A DNA stretch of 64,000 nt from JAPOXR01 sp963664715. Lineage in GTDB: Bacteria > Pseudomonadota > Alphaproteobacteria > Rhodobacterales > Rhodobacteraceae. The position numbers were made by a program, and so were the translations under genes. Of the stretch, positions 18,943 through 27,624 are shown in pieces. Every line of letters begins with the position of its first letter. Positions within the stretch are counted from its first letter, which is position 1. The notes beneath the pieces were generated by a model. The model was not told the origin of the DNA, ran no database searches, and saw only the letters and a program-made list of their open reading frames with translations. The stretch is from the NCBI GenBank assembly GCA_963664715.2, contig CAXXUY010000017.1:1-64000 (forward strand). Reading direction: 5' to 3'.

Positions 18943-20193
18943 CTAGCCGATCGCACCAGAACTGACCACACGGTCCAGTTCGTCACCTTCGTAACCGAGA
19001 ACCTCGGTCAACACTTCAATCGTGTGCTCGCCAAGGAGGGGCGACCTTGTCACCTCCACCGAATGGTCTGAAAACTTGATCGGGCAGCCTACCGAAATGT
19101 ACATGCCCCTCTCGGGATGATCGACCTCGACGATCGTCTTGCTTTCCCTGAGGCCTTCGTCTTCGGCTATCTCCTTCATTGAAAGGATGGGCCCGACAGG
19201 AATTCCGAGGGGATTGCAGATTTCCATCACCTCGTATTTTGACTTTGTCTTGGTCCAGTCCTCGATGGCATCGAATACTTCATCCAGTTTTGGTAACCGG
19301 GATGCCGGACTGGCATAACCGGGATCCGTCTTCCACTCCGGTTTTCCGATGACGTCGCAGACCTTTTCCCACACCGCCGCCTGTGTAATGAAATACGTAT
19401 ATGCGTTCGGATCGGTCTCCCAGCCCTTGCATTTCAGCACCCTGCCCGGCTGGCCACCCCCGGAATCGTTACCGGCCCTCGGCGTTGCTTCGCCGAAAGG
19501 GATTCCCTTGCCGAACTGCGAATACTCCGTCAGGGGACCCGCCTCCAGGCGTTGCTGGTCCCTCAGCTTGACCCTGCAGAGGTTGATCACGCCATCCTGC
19601 ATCGGCGCAAGCACTCGCTGCCCTCTTCCGGTTCTTTCCCGCTGGAGCAGTGCCGAGACAATCCCCAATGCCAGGTGCAGTCCGGTGCCTGAATCGCCTA
19701 TCTGCGCTCCGGTCACGAGAGGAACGTCGTCGGGGAACCCCGTGGTGGATGCCGATCCGCCCGCACATTGCGCGACGTTTTCGTAAACCTTGCAGTTCTC
19801 GAACTTTCCGGGGCCAAATCCCTTCACCGAAGCCATGATCATTCCAGGATTCAGTTCCTTCACCCGGTCCCAGCCGAAGCCCATCCTGTCGAGTGCCCCC
19901 GGCGCGAAGTTCTCCACGAGCACATCGCACTTCGTGATCAGCTTCGCCAGGACTTCCTTCCCGGTATCATTCTTGGTGTTCAGGGCGAAGGAACGCTTGT
20001 TGTGGTTCAGCATCGTAAAGTACAGGCTGTCGGCATCCGGCACGTCCATTAGCTGCTTCCTGGTCGCGTCTCCTGTTCCGGGGCGCTCCACCTTGATGAC
20101 ATCTGCACCCAGCCAGGCGAGCAACTGCGTGCATGTGGGCCCTGACTGGACATGGGTAAAATCCAGGATCCTCACTCCGTCAAGCGGTGCCAT
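18943..20193 (-). CDS. frc: formyl-CoA:carboxylate CoA-transferase (Frc-like)
   Basis: Class III CoA transferase that moves CoA from formyl-CoA to an acid (oxalate in the characterised enzyme), releasing formate. It is 416 residues from the ATG at 20193, preceded by GGAGAGG; a GTG ten codons upstream is less likely. Features shared with Oxalobacter Frc include LDFTHVQSGPTCTQ, ENFAPGALDRMGF, the catalytic aspartate in GAQIGDSGTGLHL, and the glycine loop GNDSGGGQPG followed by KCKGWETD. The similarity runs over the whole length. The real acceptor may be a 2-hydroxy acid and not oxalate, given the neighbouring lyase. Confidence 0.88.
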   Translation of the reverse strand: MAPLDGVRILDFTHVQSGPTCTQLLAWLGADVIKVERPGTGDATRKQLMDVPDADSLYFTMLNHNKRSFALNTKNDTGKEVLAKLITKCDVLVENFAPGALDRMGFGWDRVKELNPGMIMASVKGFGPGKFENCKVYENVAQCAGGSASTTGFPDDVPLVTGAQIGDSGTGLHLALGIVSALLQRERTGRGQRVLAPMQDGVINLCRVKLRDQQRLEAGPLTEYSQFGKGIPFGEATPRAGNDSGGGQPGRVLKCKGWETDPNAYTYFITQAAVWEKVCDVIGKPEWKTDPGYASPASRLPKLDEVFDAIEDWTKTKSKYEVMEICNPLGIPVGPILSMKEIAEDEGLRESKTIVEVDHPERGMYISVGCPIKFSDHSVEVTRSPLLGEHTIEVLTEVLGYEGDELDRVVSSGAIG

Positions 20194-20232
20194 GTGAGTT
20201 ACCTCTCCATTCTGCTGTGCCACTGGCCATCT

Positions 20233-21966
20233 CTACTTGTACATGGTTTGGGCCTTCGTACCCGGCGCATACTCATTCGGGTCAATCCAGACATTTACAA
20301 CCGCGCATTTGCCGGTCTTGGCAACGGACTCCCTTGCCCTTCGCAATGCCGGCAGGATTTCGGAGGCATCGCGCACTTCTTCGCCGTAGCCGCCCAACAT
20401 GTCACCGAACTTGCCAAACTCCACATCGCCAAGCTTGTTGCCGATGTCTCCCCTGTTTTGACCATATTTCGTGATTTGTCCGTACCGGATCTGGTTCATT
20501 GCCGAGTTGTTGCCCACTATCGCTATGTACGGTGCCCCGAAGCGCTGGGCAGTCTCCATGTCGAACGCCGTCATGCCGAACGACCCGTCGCCGTAGAGGC
20601 AAACAACTTCCTTTGACGGGTGGGCAAGCTTTGCGGCCATGGCGAATCCGGTCCCAACTCCAAGCGAGCCCAACGCCCCCGGATCCATCCACTGGCCCGG
20701 ATTCCGCGGTCTCACGGCTTGAGCAGATATCGTCACGACATCGCCGCCATCACCAATGTAGATCGTGTTGTCCTCCAGGAACTCGTTGATTTCCCATGCC
20801 AGCCGGTAGGGATGAATCGGAGATGTGTCGGACCTGAACAGAGGCATCAGCCTTTCCAGCTTTGCTGCCTCGATCTCACGCAACTGCTCCATCCATTGCA
20901 GGCGCTGCTGGCGCGCCTCTTCCCTGAGCCTGCCACTTGCCGCCTGGGCAACCGCCTCCAGGATCGCGCCCGGATGGCCGCTCAGGCCAAGTGAAATGTC
21001 GCGGTTCTTTCCAACCGTCCGGTAATCGAGATCAATCTGGATGAGTGTCGGGGCAGAAATCCTCTTGCCGTAACCCATTCGAAAATCAAACGGCGTACCG
21101 ACGATCAGAATGACGTCGGCACCCTTGAATGCATCGGACCTCGTTCGATCGAAATGATGCGGATCGCCTCGCTGCATCATGCCCCTGGCAGCGCCATTCA
21201 TGTAAGCGGGGATGTCCAGTGCCCTGACAAAGGCAATCGCATCTTCGTGCGAACGGGAAGCCCAGACCTGCTGCCCGAACAGCACTGCAGGCCTTTTCGC
21301 GTCAACAAGTATGTCCGCAAGCCGTTCGATGTCCGCAGTGTCGCCAATTGACCTCGAAGACGCCCTGTAGTGGCCGGGTGCCGGGATCCTGGCGTTGGCG
21401 AGCGGTATTTCGGCATCCAGTATGTCTCTCGGGATTTCCAGGTAGCTCGGGCCATAGGCCCCCGTGAAGCTCTCCCTTGCGGCCATGGAGATCATGTCCG
21501 CTATTCTTTCCGTGGAGAAGACTCCCGAAGCGAATTTCGTGATCGGAGTCATCATGTCGACATGCGGCAGGTCCTGCAGGGACCCCATCTTGTGCTGGGT
21601 GAGCGATGACTGGCCCCCGATGTGCAGGATCGGGCTCTCGGACCTGAACGCCGTTGCCACGCCAGTGACGGCATTCGTGCAGCCAGGGCCCGCCGTTGTC
21701 ACCACGCATCCCAGGCGTCCGGTCTGCCGTGCGTAACCATCGGCCGCGTGCGCAGCTGTCTGCTCATGACGCACGTCGACGATCCGGATGCCCTCATCGA
21801 TGCAACCGTCGTAGATGTCGATGATGTGGCCACCGCAGAGCGTGAACACCGTGTCAACGCCTTCGTTCTTCAATGCCTTGGCGACAAGGTGGCCGCCTGA
21901 CACGATATCTTCGTCCGTGCTTTTCCTTGCCAATGTGTCGTGGGCTGTTGCTGAACTGGTCTGCAT
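20233..21966 (-). CDS. ThDP-dependent 2-hydroxyacyl-CoA lyase / oxalyl-CoA decarboxylase-like enzyme
   Basis: Cytoplasmic thiamine-diphosphate enzyme of 577 residues. The ATG at 21966 follows AGGGAAA and overlaps the end of gntR; the longer open frame is a shadow. The cofactor-activating glutamate is in RHEQTAAHAADGYAR (near residue 60). The ThDP/Mg motif is GDGSFGMTAFDMETA through VGNNSAMNQIRYG (near 460-490). The C-terminal tail ends in APGTKAQTMYK, which I recall from 2-hydroxyacyl-CoA lyases rather than acetolactate synthase or Oxalobacter oxalyl-CoA decarboxylase. HACL would split a 2-hydroxyacyl-CoA into an aldehyde or ketone plus formyl-CoA, matching the adjacent frc. Acetolactate synthase activity is unlikely here. 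Confidence 0.75.
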   Translation of the reverse strand: MQTSSATAHDTLARKSTDEDIVSGGHLVAKALKNEGVDTVFTLCGGHIIDIYDGCIDEGIRIVDVRHEQTAAHAADGYARQTGRLGCVVTTAGPGCTNAVTGVATAFRSESPILHIGGQSSLTQHKMGSLQDLPHVDMMTPITKFASGVFSTERIADMISMAARESFTGAYGPSYLEIPRDILDAEIPLANARIPAPGHYRASSRSIGDTADIERLADILVDAKRPAVLFGQQVWASRSHEDAIAFVRALDIPAYMNGAARGMMQRGDPHHFDRTRSDAFKGADVILIVGTPFDFRMGYGKRISAPTLIQIDLDYRTVGKNRDISLGLSGHPGAILEAVAQAASGRLREEARQQRLQWMEQLREIEAAKLERLMPLFRSDTSPIHPYRLAWEINEFLEDNTIYIGDGGDVVTISAQAVRPRNPGQWMDPGALGSLGVGTGFAMAAKLAHPSKEVVCLYGDGSFGMTAFDMETAQRFGAPYIAIVGNNSAMNQIRYGQITKYGQNRGDIGNKLGDVEFGKFGDMLGGYGEEVRDASEILPALRRARESVAKTGKCAVVNVWIDPNEYAPGTKAQTMYK

Positions 21967-21967
21967 G

Positions 21968-22678
21968 TCAGTTTCCCTGTTTCTCAATTTCCCCGTCGAG
22001 AAAATGCCAACTCCGACGGATGTATTCGCCGAGACGGAGCGTATGGTCGCGCACCAGGCCTCCTGCGCGATCGGCATTGCGCGAGGAAATGGCCTCAATG
22101 ATGTTGGAATGGTCCACGACCGAACGGTCGGTCCGGGACGAATCGCGCATGGCGCTGCGCCGAACCGGCTCCAGCTGGTCGAACAGGTCCTGTGCGTATC
22201 TTTCCAGTGTCCTGCATTTGGACAGGGATACAATCGTCCGGTGAAACTCGATATTCGCTTCCGAATACTCGCTCAGCTTCGCCTTTGCCTTTTCCAGCGT
22301 ATATCTTTCGCCGATCCCGCGCAGTCGTCCGATTTCCTTGACTGATGCGCGTTCACAGGCCAGATGCGCTGCCATGCTCTCCAATGCCGCCCAAACTGTG
22401 ATCATCTCCACAACTTCGTCGCGGCCGCGGCGTTTCATGTAGACACCCTTCCTGGCCCTGATCTCGACAAGACCCTCCTGTTCAAGCCTGACGAGCGCTT
22501 CGCGCAGCGGGGTTCGGGAGACACCAAGTCCGTCGGCAAGCTGCCGTTCATCCAGCTTGAGATTCGTGCTCCGGTCATAGATATCGACATCGAGAATTGC
22601 CTTTCTCAGGGCTCGGTGAGTGTGGTCCGTCAATGTCGTGTTGGTCGCAACGGGCCGCAAAGAGATCAGGTTGGACAT
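21968..22678 (-). CDS. GntR-family (FadR/FCD) transcriptional regulator
   Basis: Ligand-responsive repressor or activator of 236 residues from the ATG at 22678. The winged HTH lies around residues 20-75 (LDERQLADGLGVSRTPLREALVRLEQEGL). An all-helical FCD effector domain follows with the metal-binding histidines expected in FHRTIV, DHSNIIEAI and VRDHTLRLG. FCD regulators usually sense small carboxylates. It is the first gene of the formyl-CoA operon and is divergent from the acyl-CoA ligase genes, so both sides are probable targets. Confidence 0.92.
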   Translation of the reverse strand: MSNLISLRPVATNTTLTDHTHRALRKAILDVDIYDRSTNLKLDERQLADGLGVSRTPLREALVRLEQEGLVEIRARKGVYMKRRGRDEVVEMITVWAALESMAAHLACERASVKEIGRLRGIGERYTLEKAKAKLSEYSEANIEFHRTIVSLSKCRTLERYAQDLFDQLEPVRRSAMRDSSRTDRSVVDHSNIIEAISSRNADRAGGLVRDHTLRLGEYIRRSWHFLDGEIEKQGN

Positions 22679-22997
22679 GGCAATTGCTACTCCGATGTAT
22701 CCTTGCAAGGATCATCAGTCTGGTGTTTGGTATACAATATTCACAAGACGTTTGCTCATGCAAGTCGTTTAGTCATGGATGGCGGTGCTTCCCGATCTGA
22801 TTGCAGTCGCAACCCTTCGGGACTTTCAGCAAATGGCCTGAACCATGCCCGGATCGACCTAGAATTCAACCAGCAGCAGGATGCGTTTGAGTTGAATACG
22901 CCGCGGGCTTCCGGCATATCATGGTCCTGCTGCCCGAGCCTGAAGATTCGCATGGCGAGATTGGCTGGCCGGCACCGTGATACGGGAAGGATTTTCA
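22679..22997. promoter_or_regulatory. divergent promoter region with FCD-type operator candidate
   Basis: This 319-base gap separates gntR from the divergent ligase genes. TTGGTATACAA at 22727-22737 contains the palindromic core GTATAC typical of FCD-subfamily GntR operators and is followed by an AT-rich stretch (TATTCACAAG). No coding potential is evident in the remainder. Control of both transcription units from this site is inferred. Confidence 0.5.
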
Positions 22998-24167
22998 ATG
23001 TTCCTGATGGAATATCACGCGAAGTCGCTGCTCCAGATGAATGGGGTTGCCACACCGAACGGATTCGCGGCCAGCACGCCCGGAGAAGCAGCGGAGGTCG
23101 CCAGGTCACTTGCAGCCGAGAAATTTGTGGTCAAGGCGCAAATCGGCGCAGGGGGTCGAGGGCTTGCCGGAGGCGTGCAGTTCGCCGCAACCCCGGGGGA
23201 CGTTGCGTCGCTTGCCGGAAACATGCTCGGAAAGCGCCTTGAAACCGCACAGACCGGCTCGAAGGGCGAAGTCGTGAGGAAGGTCTTTGTCGAAGAACGG
23301 GTCGAAATCCAGGAGATGTTCTACCTGGCGGTTCTCGTCGATCTGAACTCGGCAGAACCTGTCCTGCTGCTGTCGTCAGCGGGAGGAGTGGACTTCGAAA
23401 AGTCCGCAGTGGAGAATCCGGATGTCGTCAAGCAGTTTGGCCTGGGTGAACTCGACTGGAAGGACCCGGGGTCGATCGTTGAGATCCTCGGGACGGTCGG
23501 GCTTGCCGGAAGAGCTGCGGATGCCGCCGGCAAGTTGGTGGCTGGCGCGATCAGCTCGTTCTTCGAATACGACTCCTTGCTTATCGAAATCAATCCTTTG
23601 GCAATCACGCCGGAAGGTGATGCCATCGCTGTCGATGCGAAAATGGTCGTCGATGGCAACGCACTGCCGAGACAGGTTGAACTTGAAGCGCTCGTTTCCG
23701 AGGCTGCCATCGAGGAAAGTGAAAGACTTGCCCAGGAAAACAACGTCAATTTTGTCGAAATGGACGGCAATATCGGGTTGGTCGTCAATGGTGCCGGCCT
23801 GGGGCTGGCAACATTGGACCTGGTCATAGAGAAGGGCGGCAAGCCCGCCAACTTCATGGATATCCGGACGACCGCCGGCAGTTTCCAGATCGCAAAGGTC
23901 ATACAGATGCTCATTGAACGGCCTTCGCTCAAGGTCATGCTCGTCAACGTGCACGGCGGCGGAATGACCGTGTGCGATACAATCGCGGAAGCAATGAACT
24001 TCGCCTATTCGCGCACCGGCAGCAAGATTCCGATCGTTTACAGGGCAGCCGGCCAGAATGCTCCGTGGGCGCTGTTGATCATGAAGGATCGCCGCCTGCC
24101 CTTCCGGCAGTTCGACACCATGACAGAGGCGGTGGACGCGGCGGTCGAAATTGCCGCGGGGGGCTGA
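22998..24167 (+). CDS. ADP-forming acyl-CoA ligase beta subunit (SucC/MtkA-like)
   Basis: ATP-grasp subunit of a succinyl-CoA-synthetase-type ligase, 389 residues from the ATG at 22998 with AAGGA seven bases upstream. The nucleotide-binding lysine and glycine loop are visible in KAQIGAGGRGLAGGVQ. The metal-site patch LLIEINPLA and NGAGLGLATLDLV also fit. It is divergent from TCA-cycle SucC in sequence and context. Next to formyl-CoA enzymes, it more likely activates a carboxylate such as a hydroxy acid, malate or oxalate than succinate for the TCA cycle. The substrate is unknown. Confidence 0.82.
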   Translation: MFLMEYHAKSLLQMNGVATPNGFAASTPGEAAEVARSLAAEKFVVKAQIGAGGRGLAGGVQFAATPGDVASLAGNMLGKRLETAQTGSKGEVVRKVFVEERVEIQEMFYLAVLVDLNSAEPVLLLSSAGGVDFEKSAVENPDVVKQFGLGELDWKDPGSIVEILGTVGLAGRAADAAGKLVAGAISSFFEYDSLLIEINPLAITPEGDAIAVDAKMVVDGNALPRQVELEALVSEAAIEESERLAQENNVNFVEMDGNIGLVVNGAGLGLATLDLVIEKGGKPANFMDIRTTAGSFQIAKVIQMLIERPSLKVMLVNVHGGGMTVCDTIAEAMNFAYSRTGSKIPIVYRAAGQNAPWALLIMKDRRLPFRQFDTMTEAVDAAVEIAAGG

Positions 24168-24170
24168 GGC

Positions 24171-25049
24171 ATGGCCATTCTTCTAGGCAGTGAAACGACA
24201 GTGCTTGTCCAGGGAATGACCGGCCGTTCCGGTACATTCTATTCGGATGCCGCGATCCGCTACGGCTCGAAATACGTGGCCGGGGTTCGTCCCGGCAAAG
24301 GCGGAGGGCAGCATCTGGGCCTGCCGCTGTTCAACACCGTTGCCGAGGCATGTTCGGCAACGCAGGCGAATGCGAGCCTTGTCGTCGTGCCCGCGCATGG
24401 CGCGGCCAGCGCAATGATCGAGGCCATTGAGGCGGAACTGGATGTCGTCGTCTGCGTAACCGAGAGGGTTCCGGTCCACGACATGGTGAACGTGCAAGCA
24501 GCATTGAGGGGTTCAAGCACCAGGCTGGTTGGACCGAATTCGCAGGGTGTACTGGTTCCAGGAATTTGCAAGATTGGCGTCATGTCGACTACCGACGCCT
24601 CTGCCGGCTGCATCGGAATTGTCAGCCGCTCTGCATCGCTGACCAGCGAGATTGTTGCGCTCACGACACAGGCCGGTCTTGGTCAATCCACCACGGTCGG
24701 GGTTGGAGGCGACCCGATTCACGGGATCGGGTTCAGGGAATGCCTGGAGGAATTCAGCGACGACAGCGAGACCAGGGGAGTCATCCTGGTTGGGGAAATC
24801 GGAGGCGACGAGGAAGAACAGGCCGCCGAGTACCTGGCTTCGTCAGGTTTCCGTAAACCTGTCGTGTCACTGGTTGTTGGCCTGCACGCACCGCCGGAAA
24901 GGCGAATGGGCCACGCCGGTGCGCTCTCAGTCTTCGGCACGGGCTCTGTTGACAGAAAGGCAAGCCTTCTCGCCGAGTCCGGCAGCGTCGTGGTCGCAAA
25001 TCCGGACGAGATTGCCGGTGCGATGCTTGAAGCCCTGCAGGAAGCCTGA
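24171..25049 (+). CDS. ADP-forming acyl-CoA ligase alpha subunit (SucD/MtkB-like)
   Basis: CoA-binding partner of the beta subunit, 292 residues, starting four bases after its stop. The Rossmann-like N-domain begins LLGSETTVLVQGMTGRSG. The phosphorylated histidine is in the family motif GHAGA (near residue 246). The segment GPNSQGVLVPGICKIG matches the alpha-subunit CoA-ligase domain. Together the two genes encode a complete heteromeric ligase. Confidence 0.85.
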   Translation: MAILLGSETTVLVQGMTGRSGTFYSDAAIRYGSKYVAGVRPGKGGGQHLGLPLFNTVAEACSATQANASLVVVPAHGAASAMIEAIEAELDVVVCVTERVPVHDMVNVQAALRGSSTRLVGPNSQGVLVPGICKIGVMSTTDASAGCIGIVSRSASLTSEIVALTTQAGLGQSTTVGVGGDPIHGIGFRECLEEFSDDSETRGVILVGEIGGDEEEQAAEYLASSGFRKPVVSLVVGLHAPPERRMGHAGALSVFGTGSVDRKASLLAESGSVVVANPDEIAGAMLEALQEA

Positions 25050-25158
25050 TTGTCCGCAAATGGCGGGCTTGCCGCCGATTGCCCGGTTCCGAGGGTTATC
25101 CGGCCTGTCGATCTGGCAAGGCACATCCTCGTTACCGATGAAACAGTCAAGCAAGATA

Positions 25159-25206
25159 TTGATACACCTGTCTGATTTGTACTATAATTGGTGCAAATCA
25201 GACAGG
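25159..25206 (+). promoter_or_regulatory. sigma70-type promoter spanned by a 13-bp inverted repeat
   Basis: TTGATA (25159-25164) and TATAAT (25183-25188) are separated by 18 bases. The -10 box lies inside a perfect inverted repeat with arms CCTGTCTGATTTG (25167-25179) and CAAATCAGACAGG (25194-25206). The right arm ends two bases before the Nudix ATG and supplies its AGACAGGA ribosome site. The layout is that of a repressor operator or a hairpin that hides the ribosome site. Confidence 0.6.
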
Positions 25207-25207
25207 A

Positions 25208-25720
25208 ATGAGGCTGATTGCGGGACAAATGACCTATGTGAACGAGGCGAGCAGGTCTCAGGCGGCGATCAGTTTTCGCCGCGGGTTTTCCAAGGCAGAG
25301 CCGCGTACGCAGTTTGCAGCCTTGTGCTACCGGTACGACAAGCAGGACCGAATCAGGGTTCTCCTGATCACGGGCAGAAGGACAGGCCGCTGGAAATTGC
25401 CCCAGGGGTGGCCCGAGGAAGGGCTGACCCCGGCTGAAACGGCAATGAAGGAAGCATATGAAGAGGCAGGAGTTCGCGGTTCCTGCCACGACGAGTGCAT
25501 CGGCCACTTCGTCTATTCGAAGTCGCTTCGAAGAAAGGTGACTCTGCCATGCATCGTTGCGGTTTTTCCGATAAGGATCAACGGCATTGCGAAGACCTAC
25601 CCGGAAACCGGTGAGCGCAAACTTGTCTGGCTGTCGCCCAAGAAGGCCGCGAAGAAGGTTGCCGAACCATCTCTGAAACTAATCCTCAAGCGGTTCGATC
25701 CTTCACACCTTCGGCCATGA
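25208..25720 (+). CDS. Nudix hydrolase (diphosphoinositol-polyphosphate-phosphohydrolase-like)
   Basis: Hydrolyses nucleoside-diphosphate-linked or polyphosphorylated substrates. It is 170 residues. The Nudix box runs from GWPEEGLTPAETAMKE into AYEEAGV, with lysine in place of the usual arginine in REUXEE. It is preceded by RRTGRWKLPQG, as in small DIPP-like Nudix proteins. An ATG seven codons downstream is a possible alternative start. It has its own promoter with a notable inverted repeat. Confidence 0.85.
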   Translation: MRLIAGQMTYVNEASRSQAAISFRRGFSKAEPRTQFAALCYRYDKQDRIRVLLITGRRTGRWKLPQGWPEEGLTPAETAMKEAYEEAGVRGSCHDECIGHFVYSKSLRRKVTLPCIVAVFPIRINGIAKTYPETGERKLVWLSPKKAAKKVAEPSLKLILKRFDPSHLRP

Positions 25721-25772
25721 AGTTATCACTGGATTGGCTCTGAGAATTGCTTTGGCCAGTCGGTTACACTAA

Positions 25773-26225
25773 ATGTCAATTATGATAAGATTTTCCTTGA
25801 GATGTTCGAACGAACACGTCTTTGAGAGTTGGTTCAAGTCCAGCGAGGCTTACGAGTCGCTGGGAAAGACAGGAATGCTGTCATGCCCGGCCTGCGGCGA
25901 CAGCAAGGTCGAAAAGAACATGATGGCGCCCGGTCTCAGCTCGTCTTCGTGCGAGGAGATGGCAAAGCCGGCCAGTGACAAGCGCGGAATTGTCGGGACC
26001 AAGACGCCGAAGGAAAAGGCTCTCAAGGAGCTCAAGAAATGGGTCGAACGAAACTCCGAATATGTCGGGCAGCGTTTTGTTCAGGAGGCACGGGCCATTC
26101 ACGATGGTGATGCGCCGGAGAGATCAATCTTCGGCGAAGCCGTAGTCGCGGACGCGGTCGAACTTCTTGAAGACGGAGTGCCTGTTCTGCCGCTTCCATT
26201 GCAAGTCACTCGAAAGACCAACTAA
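25773..26225 (+). CDS. DUF1178 family protein
   Basis: Unknown function. It is 150 residues; the family usually begins at the fourth codon (MIRFSLRCSNEH, ATG at 25782). Cysteine pairs C-S-N-E-H (near residue 12) and SCPACGDSKVEK (near 37) suggest a small zinc-binding N-terminal domain. A helical region ends in a conserved FGEA segment (near 124). It follows the Nudix gene by about 50 bases and precedes lysC, an arrangement of housekeeping genes. Confidence 0.85.
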   Translation: MSIMIRFSLRCSNEHVFESWFKSSEAYESLGKTGMLSCPACGDSKVEKNMMAPGLSSSSCEEMAKPASDKRGIVGTKTPKEKALKELKKWVERNSEYVGQRFVQEARAIHDGDAPERSIFGEAVVADAVELLEDGVPVLPLPLQVTRKTN

Positions 26226-26394
26226 ACCCTCTGTGTCTGGCCGGGACCGGGCCGTCTTCAATACGCCCGGAACAGCCCAGACAAGGCTAAGATATTTTGT
26301 GAGATGGTAGATGTCGACGCATAGCCGCCCACATGCCAGATTCTGGTTCCGTCCAAGCGCTGCGGGCGGATTCCGCGCGGACTGAAATTGCATC

Positions 26395-27621
26395 ATGCCT
26401 CGAGTGGTCATGAAATTCGGCGGAACATCCGTTGACGGCATCGAACGTTTGAGGGCCGTTGCGTCCAAGGTCAAGGCAGAGGTCGATGCGGGTAACGACG
26501 TCATCGTCATCGTGTCCGCAATGGCGGGACACACAACGGAACTCTCGGAAACCGTCGAAAAGGTGTCGCACATGTTCGATGCGCGGGAATACGATGCCGT
26601 GGTGTCAACCGGAGAGAACATAACTGCGGGGCTGCTCGCGTTGGCATTGCAGGACCTGAACGTTCCGGCGCGCAGTTGGCATGGTTGGCAGGTTCCGGTT
26701 CGAACCAACTCCGCTCACGGTGCGGCGAGAATTGAAGACATCTCAACAGATGGCATCCGCGCCAAGTTCGCAGAGAGAATGAAGGTGGCGGTCGTCGCCG
26801 GGTTTCAGGGCATAACTGAAGACCACAGGATATCGACACTCGGAAGAGGCGGCTCGGACACCAGCGCCGTGGCGTTCGCTGCCGCCTTCGGTGCAGAAAG
26901 GTGTGACATCTACACGGATGTGAGCGGGGTCTATACCGCCGACCCCCGCCTGGTATCAAAGGCTCGCAAGCTCAATCGGGTATCCTATGAGGAGATGCTG
27001 GAACTTGCATCCCTCGGTGCCAAGGTCCTTCAGACCAGGTCGGTTGAACTGGCGATGCGCCACAAGGTTCGATTACAGGTTCTGTCGAGCTTTTCGGACG
27101 AACCGGGAACCCTGGTCTGCGACGAGGAGGAAATCATGGAATCCAGCGCTGTCTCTGGAGTTGCCCACTCCCGAAACGAAGCAAAGATGACACTTGTGTC
27201 GGTGGCGGACAGGCCGGGCATCGCGGCCGCGGTGTTCGGATTGCTCGCCGATGCCGGCGTAAATGTCGACATGATCGTCCAGAACATCTCCGAGGAAGGT
27301 CGAACCGACATCACATTCTCTTGCCCGGTTGAACATGTGGAAAGAGCGGAGATTGCCCTGGAGGGCATTCTTGAATCCGGCACCGTCCGCTACAAGTCGG
27401 TTGTCACCGACACCGAGGTCTGCAAGTTGTCGGTCGTGGGAATTGGAATGCGCTCGCAGTCGGGAGTCGCTGCCAGAATGTTCAGGGCGCTGGCCGATGA
27501 AGGCATCAACATACTTGTTATCGCGACGTCAGAGATTAAGATTTCCGTGCTCGTCGACCGGAAGTACATGGAACTTGGCGTGCAGGCACTGCACGACGCG
27601 TTCGATTTGGACAAGCGCTGA
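26395..27621 (+). CDS. lysC: aspartate kinase
   Basis: Phosphorylates aspartate at the entry of lysine, threonine and methionine synthesis. It is 408 residues. The kinase domain starts with VMKFGGTSV and contains GRGGSDTSAVAFAAAF and YTDVSGVYTADPR. Two C-terminal ACT domains (from about residues 265 and 345) give feedback control. Three bases separate its stop from the ptsP GTG. Confidence 0.96.
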   Translation: MPRVVMKFGGTSVDGIERLRAVASKVKAEVDAGNDVIVIVSAMAGHTTELSETVEKVSHMFDAREYDAVVSTGENITAGLLALALQDLNVPARSWHGWQVPVRTNSAHGAARIEDISTDGIRAKFAERMKVAVVAGFQGITEDHRISTLGRGGSDTSAVAFAAAFGAERCDIYTDVSGVYTADPRLVSKARKLNRVSYEEMLELASLGAKVLQTRSVELAMRHKVRLQVLSSFSDEPGTLVCDEEEIMESSAVSGVAHSRNEAKMTLVSVADRPGIAAAVFGLLADAGVNVDMIVQNISEEGRTDITFSCPVEHVERAEIALEGILESGTVRYKSVVTDTEVCKLSVVGIGMRSQSGVAARMFRALADEGINILVIATSEIKISVLVDRKYMELGVQALHDAFDLDKR

Positions 27622-27624
27622 AAA

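Noticed and set aside
20233..21966. Acetolactate synthase or classical oxalyl-CoA decarboxylase
   Set aside because: The ThDP fold fits both, but no small regulatory subunit is nearby, the C-terminal tail and the active-site stretch after the NN motif differ from Oxalobacter Oxc as I recall it, and the neighbours are formyl-CoA enzymes. Oxc activity is kept as an alternative in the entry.
22998..25049. Malate-CoA ligase (mtkAB) of a serine cycle, together with formate-THF ligase
   Set aside because: No malyl-CoA lyase, hydroxypyruvate reductase, serine-glyoxylate aminotransferase or PEP carboxylase gene is present in the window.
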